NCBI RefSeq assembly: GCF_905171765.1
Contig: NC_053389.1
Location: 787,502,254-787,566,253, forward strand
Origin: Bufo bufo
Lineage: Eukaryota > Chordata > Amphibia > Anura > Bufonidae
Reading direction: 5' to 3'
Length of the DNA stretch: 64,000 nt
Shown in pieces: positions 55,162 through 64,000 of the stretch. The position numbers and the translations under genes are program-made. Every line of letters begins with the position of its first letter. Within the stretch, counting starts at the first letter, position 1. The notes below the pieces were generated by a model, which was given only the letters and a program-made list of their open reading frames with translations, did not search any database and was not told the origin of the DNA.

Positions 55162-55774
55162 CATGAACAGAGTTGCAATACCAGATACAGCCCACAGAGA
55201 CGAGCGACGCTGTTTCTGGGAGAAAGCAGCCATGTTTTTCTAATCTCATACAGACCTTTTTAGGTTACCGTTAATTATATACCTCCATGGTATAGATAAA
55301 CCACCCTCCTGTTTCACCTTTGAATGCTGCAGTTCATAATAATACCATAAGAACACTTATATAACACTTTTCTCCTATGATATTTCTATAATATATATAT
55401 ATTTACACTTTCTATTCTATATTTTGCAAAACGACTGTGATTTTCTTGTCGGCACTCTCCTTTTCTAGTGACTTTTAAATATAGCTTTGGTTATTATAGC
55501 CTTATGGGAAGCATAATGACAGACCGCAGATTGCTGCGAGCAATTATTAAACAGGAGCTATATACCTCTAATGTCTCCATTATCCGTCTACTGACCTCCA
55601 GGACCTTTCTCGTCAGTGCATTACTCCTAAATAGTTAACTTTAATTACTGCTGTTCAAGAAAGCTAACCAATTATGACACACTTCTTTCTGTAGAAATAC
55701 CGCAAGCAACGCTGCCTTTCAGCAGGTTATGTCTGAGAGCGGGAGAGAGTGATTCTAATTTCCCAATTCAGATC
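55162..55774. other. Unassigned sequence
   Basis: AT-rich. A (TA)n stretch lies near 55389-55400. No gene recognised. Confidence 0.4.
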
Positions 55775-58041
55775 CATATTGATGTACACAGAGGATAGTA
55801 TTATAGTAGTTACATTCTTGTACACAGAGGATAGTATTAGAGTAGTTATATTCTTGTACATAGGAGGCAGTATTATAGTAGTTATATTCTTGTACATAGG
55901 AGCAGTATTATAGTAGTTATATTCCTGTACATAGGAGGCAGTATTATAGTAGTTATATTCTTGAACATAGGAGCAGTATTATAGTAGTTATATTCTTGTA
56001 CATAGGAGCAGTATTATAGTAGTTATACTCTTGTACATAGGAGCAGTATTATAGTAGTTATATTCTTGTACATAGGAGGCAGTATTATAGTAGTTATATT
56101 CTTGTACATAGGAGGCAGTATTATAGTAGTTATATTCTTGTTCATAGGAGCAGTATTATAGTAGTTATATTCTTGTACATAGGAGCAGTATTATAGTAGT
56201 TATATTCTTGTACATAGGAGCAGTATTATAGTAGTTATATTCTTGTACATAGTAGGCAGTATTATAGTAGTTATATTCTTGTACATAGGAGGCAGTATTA
56301 TAGTAGTTATATTCTTGTACATAGGAGCAGTATTATAGTAGTTATACTCTTGTACATAGGAGCAGTATTATAGTAGTTATATTCTTGTACATAGGAGGCA
56401 GTATTATAGTAGTTATATTCTTGTACATAGGAGGCAGTATTATAGTAGTTATATTCTTGTTCATAGGAGCAGTATTATAGTAGTTATATTCTTGTACATA
56501 GGAGCAGTATTATAGTAGTTATATTCTTGTACATAGGAGCAGTATTATAGTAGTTATATTCTTGTACATAGGAGCAGTATTATAGTAGCTATATTCTTGT
56601 ACATAGGAGCAGTATTATAGTAGTTATATTCTTGTACACAGAGGATAGTATTATAGTAGTTATATTCTTGTACATAGGAGCAGTATTATAGTAGTTATAT
56701 TCTTGTATATAGTAGCAGTATTATAGTAGTTATATTCTTGTACATAGGAGCAGTATTATAGTAGTTATATTCTTGTACATAGGAGCAGTATTATAGTAGT
56801 TATATTCTTGTACATAGGAGGCAGTATTATAGTAGTTATATTCTTGTACATAGGAGCAGTATTATAGTAGTTATATTCTTGTACATAGGAGCAGTATTAT
56901 AGTAGTTATATTCTTGTACATAGGAGGCAGTATTATAGTAGTTATATTCTTGTACATAGGAAAAGTATTATAGTAGTTATATTCTTGTACATAGGAGGAA
57001 GTATTATAGTAGTTATATTCCTGTACATGGGGGGCAGTATTATAGAAGTTATATTCTTGTACATAGGAGCAGTATTATAGTAGTTATATTCTTGTACATA
57101 GGAGCAGTATTATAGTAGTTATATTCTTGTACATAGGAGCAGTATTATAGTAGTTATATTCTTGTACATAGGAGCAGTATTATAGTAGTTATATTCCTGT
57201 ACATGGGGGGCAGTATTATAGAAGTTATATTCTTGTACATAGGAGCAGTATTATAGTAGTTATATTCCTGTACATGGGGGGCAGTATTATAGCAGTTATA
57301 TTCTTGTACATAGGAGCAGTATTATAGTAGTTATATTCTTGTACATAGAAGCAGTATTATAGTAGATATATTCTTGTACATAGGAGGCAGTATTATAGTA
57401 GTTATATTCTTGTACATAGGAGCAGTATTATAGTAGTTATATTCTTGTACATAGGGGCAGTATTATAGTAGTTATATTCTTGTACATAGGGGCAGTATTA
57501 TAGTAGTTGTATTCTTGTACATAGGAGCAGTATTATAGTAGTTATATTCTTGCACATAGGAGCAGTATTGTAGTAGTTATATTCTTGTACATAGAAGGCA
57601 GTATTATAGTAGTTATATTCTTGTATATAGGAGCAGTATTATAGTAGTTATATTGTACATAGGAGCAGTATTATAGTAGTTATATTCTTGTACATAGGAG
57701 CAGTATTATAGTAGTTATATTCTTGTACATAGAAGCTGTATTATAGTAGTTATATTCTTGTATATAGGAGCAGTATTATAGTAGATATATTCTTGTATAT
57801 AGGAGCAGTATTATAGTAGTTATATTCTTGTACATAAGAGCAGTATTATAGTAGTTATATTCTTGTACATAGGAGGCAGTATTATAGTAGTTATATTCTT
57901 GTACATAGGAGCAGTATTATAGTAGTTATATTCTTGTACATAAGAGGCAGTATTATAGTAGTTATATTCTTGTACATAGGAGCAGTATTATAGTAGTTAT
58001 ATTCTTGTACATAGAAGCTGTATTATAGTAGTTATATTCTT
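55775..58041. repeat. 35/36-bp minisatellite, about 2.27 kb
   Basis: The unit is AGTATTATAGTAGTTATATT followed by CTTGTACATAGGAGC, with a frequent one-base longer variant (AGGAGGC). There are about 64 copies, mostly highly similar, so the array is young or homogenised. Divergent units (TACACAGAGGATAG) mark the left edge. The right edge ends directly at the LINE 3' end. Confidence 0.97.
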
Positions 58042-58757
58042 AATCAATTTTCTTTTTATTGAAGAAAACGCAAGTAGTCATGTGACAATTCAATCACTTA
58101 AATACCAGGCGCAGCTGGACAAATGCTTATTCACTAAGCGCATCAATTCAAGTGTAGTGGCGACATACCTCAAAAACACAATAACATGTGCATAAAAGTA
58201 ATTTATATGGAAAAGTAGAGACAAGACATGGGAAGAGGGGAGGGGGAGAGAAGGTAATGGGGGGGGGGGTAATAGATGTTGATCGTATGCTTCATGTGAA
58301 TCTAGAAGTTGTGATAAAGCTTCCAAGGGGACCATGTTTTGACAAACACTGCTCTAGAGTGAGTCTCTCAGTGTGCAAGCTCTTCAAACCGGTAAAGCTG
58401 GTCCACCTTGAGAGATTCAGACTAGGGAACTTAAGAACTGAAGCCTGATATAGTTTTGAGCACTCTAGCAGTAAGCCCTCCCACAGAGGCGAGGCATAAT
58501 TGTTATTAGCAGTACTTTTCCGCAAACCCCACAAGACCAGCTTATCTTTATAGGTGAGCATATCACACTCCAATTGGGAGACAAGGTTCAGAGGACGCCA
58601 AGATAGGAGGCTTAGAGCTCTGTTTAGCATTGCCGCTTTATAATAAAGGTATACGTCTGGCAGGCCGAAACCTCCCAATCTTTTCTCCCGAGTGAGGGTG
58701 GTGTATGCTATTCTGGGGGACTTACTTGACCATACAAATGCTGAGAAGATTCTGCGG
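58042..58757 (-). mobile_element. Tx1/L1-like LINE, 3' terminal piece (third copy in the mosaic)
   Basis: On the minus strand it begins in the C-terminal half of ORF2 (LGGFGLPDVYLYYKAAMLNR-like, matching about 60200 in the long copy). It skips a large internal part after KFPSLNLS, then finishes ORF2 with a conserved tail and TGA near 58292. A 3' UTR of about 250 bp follows, with AATAAA at 58055-58060 (minus strand) and a short A-rich end. It is the only piece with the true 3' end. Confidence 0.8.
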
Positions 58758-58759
58758 GG

Positions 58760-59057
58760 GTAAGCGTGTCATTAGGGCACCATAACATTAGGAGCTTTGC
58801 GTCTAATCTAACCGGGGTATTACAGGTCTTATTTATAATAGTTTCGATCTCTATCCAGAAAGGCCGGATCTTTTCACAATTCTACCATATATGAGAGAGA
58901 GAGCCAAGATCTCCTCCGCACCTCCAGCAACGGTCAGGGATATCAGGATTAATCTTATGAAGATATTCTGGTGTTTTATACCATCTCGTGAGCAATTTGT
59001 AGGAGTTAGCTTGTATCTTAATGCAACGGTTGAATCCGTGTGAGTGTGTGAGGATAA
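58760..59057 (-). mobile_element. Tx1/L1-like LINE ORF2 C-terminal piece (second copy in the mosaic)
   Basis: It repeats the segment THSHGFNRC(I)KIQANSYKL through CWRCGGDLGSLSHIW, followed by KIRPFWIEIE, which is already present at 59381-59620 of the long copy. It keeps Arg in KIRPFW where the long copy has a stop. One internal stop occurs after SLSHIW. It joins the long copy near 59058 and the terminal piece near 58758. Confidence 0.75.
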
Positions 59058-62000
59058 AAGCTACGATAGTTACGATATTGCTTCCAGGGGAGCCATATTT
59101 TAACAAAGAGTGCTCTGGAATATGTTTCCCAATGTGCAAGTTCTTCAAACCGGTACAGCTGGTCGACTTTCTCGGTCCACATTAAGAGGGATGGAGGGGA
59201 TTCGTTTTTCCACAACAGTGGGATCAGTAGTCGAGCTGCTGTTATGAGCATAGTCGGAAGATTCGACTTAGAAGGTAAAAGCGTACTGTTAGGACCACAC
59301 AATAATAGGAGTTTTGGGTCAATTCTGACCTGGGTACTACAAGCCGTGTTTATAGCAGCTTCAATTTCCAGCCAAAAAGGTCAAATTTTCTTACAATTCC
59401 ACCATATATGAGAAAGAGAGCCTATCTCTCCTCCGCACCTCCAACAACGATCCGGGATATCAGGATTGAGCTTATGTAGGTATTCAGGTGTTTTGTACCA
59501 CCTTGTAAGCAATTTGTAGGAGTTAGCTTGTATTCTAATGCAACGGTTAAATCCGTGTGAGTGTGTAAGGATGAAGGCTTTTTCAGGTTCAGACAAAGTT
59601 ATGGACAATTCTTTTTCCCAGGCAGAAATGAACCGCAGATCTGGAGGGGAGGAGGAGAGCAGCTCCTTATAGAATATGGAGAGAGATTTCCGTGGGCGTT
59701 GGGTTTGTGAGATTTTCCATTCAATCCAGGAGGGAACTGTCGCGGGTCGGGGTAGATTTTCAAGGAGCGCTAGGTCCTTTTTGAAGGCCATAGCCACCAA
59801 GAGGCTTTCTGAACCTTATGAAGAGCAAGAACAGTGCTCCAGTCTAAAGCGCCGGATTTAGAAATAACGTCCTGCAGCTTAAGGCTGGATAATAGTGCCC
59901 AGATTCCGGAAGCTGCTGAAGTGGTAGGGTGTATGTGATATTGAAGCAGGTGCAAAGGGAGATGCGGGCTGGGGAACGAAAGGGTCGAGGCCCGGTATAA
60001 TTTGGACCATTCTAGTAGCAAACCCTTCCATAGAGGTGAGATATATTTGTTGTTAGCTGTGCAATTACGCAGACCCCATAGAGCCAACTTATCATTGTAG
60101 GAGAGCATATCACACTCCAATTGGGAGACAAGATTGAGAGGGCGCCAGGAGAGGAGGCTCAGGGCTCTGCTTAGCATTGATGCCTTATAATAGAGGTAGA
60201 TGTCTGGTAGGCAGAAGCCTCCCAATCTTCTCTCCCGAGTGAGAGTAGTGTACGCTAATCTAGGGGACTTACCTGACCATACAAAGGCTGAGAAGACTCT
60301 GCGGACCTCCACAAAGAAGGAATGGGATAGCCAGATAGGGAGTGTTTGGATGAGGTAGAGTAGTTTAGGAACTATAAAAGCTTTAATATAATTTTTCTTA
60401 CCAATCCATGAAATGAACGGTAGTTTTAGGGAATGCAAGTAAGATCTAATAGAGCGAAGCAAAGGGGCTTGGTTAAGCTCAAAAATCTCTTCTGGTTTCG
60501 CTGATAAGTGAGTGCCCAGGAATGGGATCGATTTGGTGGCCCACGAGAAGGCAGTAGTACGTTTGAGTGTTTCTATGGAGGAGGTTGGGCAGGAGATATT
60601 TAGGGCTTGTGACTTACTATAATTAATTTTAAAATTGGAGACCTGCCCATATTCTTCAAAAAGGGCTTGGAGTTTGGGAAAGGAGGTCAGGGGATTGGAT
60701 GTGATGACCAGTAGGTCATCTGCGAAAGCAGCTGTTAAGTGAGTGTGCGACCCTAAAGTTATCCCCTGAATATCCGGATCCTGTCTAATTTTGGCCAGAA
60801 GCGTCTCCATGACAACAACAAAAAGGGCTGGTGACAATGGGCAGCCTTGCCTTGTCCCATTAGTAATGGGGAAGGCTGGGGAGAGTTTGCCATTGATCCG
60901 TACTCTGGCAGAGGGGAGCGAATAAAGTGAGAAGCTAGACGAGATAAATTGGTCTGGAAGGCCGAATTTTGACAGTGCTTGAGACATAAAGTACCAGCTG
61001 ATCCTGTCAAAGGCCTTCTCTGCATCTGTACTAAGAAGGGCTAATGGCATAGAGTTCTGTCGGGCATGCGTGATTAGGTGTATGACGCGGACCGTGTTTT
61101 CACTCCCCTGTCTGCCAGAGACGAATCCTACCTGCTCCTTGTTGATAATGTCAGGGAGAATCCCCTGGATCCGTTGGGCCAAAATCTTGGCCCACCATTT
61201 CACATCAGTGTTCAGGAGTGAAATAGGGCGGTAGCTCCCACAATTTAGGGGGTCTTTGTTATCTTTGTGGATAACCGTGATATGGGCCGAGAGCGCTTGG
61301 GGGGGAAGTGAGCCTCCTTTGAGTAAATAGTTACAGAGGGTGTTAAACTGGGGAATTAGAATATGCTTAAAGGTCTTGTAGTAGGAGATAGTAAAGCCAT
61401 CAGGCCCTGGGCTTTTCCCGGAGGGGATAGAGGAGAGGACTTTGCCTATTTCTGAATCTGTTATAGGGGCTAGGAGTTGGGCCGACTGTGAGGGGGTAAT
61501 AGTAGGCAGCTGGAGGGAAGAGAGGAATTTCTCGGTAGCTTCTGCTATTTGTGCTGGAGCTAATTGGTTGGGTGGGGTCAGGTTTTAGAGGTCCCTATAG
61601 AAGGCACAGAAGGAGTCCGCTATTTCAGGGGTGCTCTTATGCAAGGTGCCTTTGCTATCTTTGACAGCTGCAATGAAGGAGTCGGATCTTTGTTTCTTGA
61701 CTAGTGCGGACATTAGCCTATTCCCCTTATCCCCATGGGCGTAAGAGCGGAACTTGGATCTCAGTAGAAGCTTGGCTGACGTAACATTCATCAAGTTCTT
61801 AAGCTTTGTACGGGCCTCTGTGAGTTCTGAGGCACATCTAAGGGCTTGGGAGCTTTTGTGCGACAATTCCAGTGCCTGTATCTGGGACAGGAGCGTCGCA
61901 ATTGCTTGATTCCGTTGCTTTTTAACGTGGGCACCTAAAGCTATCAGCTCTCCTCTCAGGACCGCTTTGTGGGTTTCCCAGACGATAGAAGGGGAGGGCG

Positions 62001-62813
62001 CTTCCGGGCCTAGGGCGTTAAGTGTAAAAAATTCTGTTATGTTAGAAGACAATTTGGCAGCATGAGAGGGGTCTGATATAATGGTGTCATTAATACGCCA
62101 ATTCCATTCCCTCTTTGGGAGGTCCAGCAGAGAAACACTCAGGAATACAGGGGCATGGTCAGACAAGGTGATGTTCCCTATGTGGGATCGGACAGCCCTA
62201 TTAGCGTGAGATCTAGATAGGAATAGATAGTTGAGTCTATGGTAGGATGATTTAGCAGCTGAGTAAAAAGTATAATCCTTACTAGAGGGATTTGTGGTGC
62301 GCCAAACATCTACAACTCCTAACTTCTGTAGAGCTAGTTTAAGGCGCCGTAAGCGTACATGTGTAATGCGGGTTCAAGGGTGACATTAAAGTCGCCGCCT
62401 AAAATCACCATTCCCTCCTGAAAGGAGGATAATAAGCCAAGGGTCTGAACGAGCCAAGCAACCTGCCCTCTATTAGGAGCATATATATTTGCCAGGGTAA
62501 CAGATGTGTCAGCAATAGTGCCTTTAACAAACAGGTAGCGGCAATCGGGGTCTGCAGAGACAGCAGAGTGCTTGAAAGGTAGCTGTTTGTGGATCGCTAT
62601 GCTGACACCCCTGCTAGCCGAACTATAAGTGCTGTGGAACCATTGGGAGAACTTTTTAGGTGTTAATTTGGGGATCTTACCCTCACGAAAATGGGTTTCC
62701 TGAAAGAATGCTATAGACACTTTATCCCTCTGTAAAAGGGCCAGGATTTGGGACCGCTTGCAAGGCTTGTTCATTCCCCGGGCATTAAGGGAGGATATCA
62801 CGACGGACGACAT
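59058..62813 (-). pseudogene. Tx1/L1-like LINE ORF2 (endonuclease and reverse transcriptase), broken
   Basis: The start is MSSVVISSLNARGMNK at 62813. The AP-type endonuclease shows N11, FFQETHF (Glu), NIYAPN, GGDFNV and, after a frame change near 62360, SDHAPVF. The linker runs to an in-frame TAA at about 61585. The reverse transcriptase then reads GPDGF, PISLLNTD, LLSTDAEKAFDR (first Asp), NGTRQGCPLSP and AAFADDLLVI (catalytic pair). A thumb and C-terminal region follow. After a frame shift near 59790 comes CWRCGGEIGSLSHIWWNC, a CCHC zinc knuckle, with a TGA at about 59381, and the protein then continues toward 59058. In the family ORF2 nicks DNA and copies its RNA there. Two frame changes and two stops inactivate it. 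Confidence 0.93.
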
Positions 62814-63368
62814 TCTAAAATAGAGAAAAAATTGTCAGCATCTAAATAGACAGTATACGACATCTGGTAATAATGGAGGAGGTAAGACACAAGAGGGAAA
62901 GAGGGGAGACAATCGGGTAGGGAACATAACAAAAATGCAATCAAAGCTTGCAAGAGAAGCTCTACCGAGCACCTGACTGTGAGGCGACCCTTTCTCAGGA
63001 CGGCTACCAGCCGAGGTCTGTCAGGTGGGGGGTCCCGTAGAGCTATAGAAGGCCATTGACTGACCATCAGGAAGGGATAGAATAACCCGTTGGTAAAGCC
63101 GGGTTAACCCCTGCAAGCTAATGTGGGTGCAGAGAGCAGGAGAGGATCAGACCATAAAATTAACTTAACGCCTTGGAAAAAGGAGGATCCATGGCTAAAC
63201 ATTAAACAAGATACTCCAGAACTAGTAGATGTGAGCGTCCTAGAGTCAGCCAAAATATCTGCCGGATACAAGGAGACTTCGGATCTTCCCGCCATAAGGC
63301 TCAGAGTCCCGAACAATCAGCCTGGAGCCGGAACATAACTAGATGGATTCAGAGAAAGAACTCTATGA
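62814..63368 (-). other. LINE inter-ORF region
   Basis: About 555 bp between the ORF1 stop and the ORF2 start, with no ORF resembling either protein. This spacer is longer than in mammalian L1. Confidence 0.6.
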
Positions 63369-64000
63369 TCAGGTTGGAGCATAGGCAGATTTTTCGGCCC
63401 TAGTTTTGGGCCCTTTTCTTGTAAGGACGGGGCGCCAGTCAGCCGCCTGGGGTGGCGGTAAAGGTGTGTCCTCCAGATCAGCTGGCATCCACGAGGGGAT
63501 CTCGATAGGGGTCAGCCCCAGCTGGGACCAACTGGCCTGTAGATCCGCTGGTGAACGGATCGTGATCTGGCGGCCGTTTTTCAGGACCGCAAGGCCAAAG
63601 GGATAAAGCCACCTAAATGGAGTGGCTGCTCCTTTAAGAGCATCCAGGAGAGGGCGAAGGATGCGCCTCTTGGCTAACGTGGACGGAGCTAAATCTTGAA
63701 AGAAAGCAACTGCCGTACCTTCATGCTGGAGATGCTCTGTTTCTCTGCTAGCTCTCATGAGCGCAGCAGTGTCGAGGAAGCTGAGGAGGCCGCAGATTAC
63801 ATCGCGTGGAGGATCTGTGGCTTTAGGTTTAGGCCTAAGCGCGCGGTGTATGTGCTCGATTATAATCTGTTGCGATCTTTCGGGACCCAGCAGACTTGCG
63901 AATATTTTACCTGCCACTTTGTTAAGCGCTTCTTTAGCGATAGATTCAGGGAGGCCGCGAATCCTCAGGTTCCTCCTGCGACTCCGATTCTCCTGATCTT
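63369..64000 (-). CDS. Tx1/L1-like LINE ORF1 protein, partial (window edge)
   Basis: The frame is open from the window end to the stop at 63369. Upstream of the first ATG (63917) the frame continues and includes ENRSRRRNLRIRGLPES, the conserved start of the L1 ORF1p RNA-recognition domain, so the true start lies beyond the window. The C-terminal domain follows with ALMRASRETEHLQHEGTAVA, RRILRPLLDALKGA, and KNGRQITIRSPADLQASW. The product is a trimeric nucleic-acid-binding chaperone in the family. No stop or frameshift is seen in the visible ~210 codons, in contrast to the damaged ORF2. Confidence 0.88.
   Translation of the reverse strand, partial: DQENRSRRRNLRIRGLPESIAKEALNKVAGKIFASLLGPERSQQIIIEHIHRALRPKPKATDPPRDVICGLLSFLDTAALMRASRETEHLQHEGTAVAFFQDLAPSTLAKRRILRPLLDALKGAATPFRWLYPFGLAVLKNGRQITIRSPADLQASWSQLGLTPIEIPSWMPADLEDTPLPPPQAADWRPVLTRKGPKTRAEKSAYAPT

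Noticed and set aside
1..64000. Host exons, tRNA or rRNA genes
   Set aside because: I looked for conserved protein domains outside transposons and for tRNA-like folds and found none that I could support by eye. A tRNA or exon search could still find small ones.

Overview
The window reads as a repeat-rich, gene-poor stretch of a vertebrate nuclear genome, most likely an anuran amphibian. The clues are: many Tc1/mariner elements of the fish/frog type; palindromic MITEs with TTAA, 3-bp or 8-bp target duplications; a chromodomain-bearing Ty3/gypsy element; a Penelope-like element with a GIY-YIG domain; and a Tx1/L1-like LINE. The taxon is an inference from recalled repeat families, not from a search. 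I found no host exons, no tRNA or rRNA genes, and nothing prokaryotic. Every recognisable protein belongs to a transposable element.

Layout. 0-10.4 kb: a decayed hAT transposase gene cut into three pieces by nested insertions. One insertion is a 2.5-kb hAT-type nonautonomous element full of satellite DNA. Another is a TA-microsatellite carrying three Tc1 elements end to end, the middle one with an intact DD34E transposase (7283-8305). 11.1-12.9 kb: an LTR element with unequal LTRs. 12.9-14.7 kb: a Penelope-like element with inverted terminal repeats and a GIY-YIG remnant. 16.3-23.3 kb: solo LTRs, MITEs and broken Tc1 copies. 23.4-29.0 kb: a near-complete Ty3/gypsy chromovirus with 660-bp LTRs differing at 2 positions, a CTGAC target duplication, and frame breaks in gag-pol. 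30.5-35.0 kb: a solo LTR, a decayed Tc1, and a second intact Tc1-type transposase (33714-34739). 36.3-39.6 kb: a minisatellite split by a hAT-type element and a solo LTR. 40.4-43.4 kb: a TTAA MITE holding a CR1-like fragment, then a frameshifted Tc1. 45.5-49.1 kb: one old Tc1 carrying three different insertions. 50.1-55.2 kb: more MITEs and a degenerate satellite. 55.8-58.0 kb: a 35/36-bp minisatellite. 58.0-64.0 kb: a minus-strand Tx1/L1-like LINE, mosaic at its 3' end and running off the window.

How it fits together. The layers can be dated relative to one another by nesting. The hAT gene, the 45.5-kb Tc1 and the minisatellites are old. The gypsy element and the 6.9-8.5 kb Tc1 (terminal repeats almost identical) are young. 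The two intact transposases could in principle act in trans on related nonautonomous copies, but that is inference.
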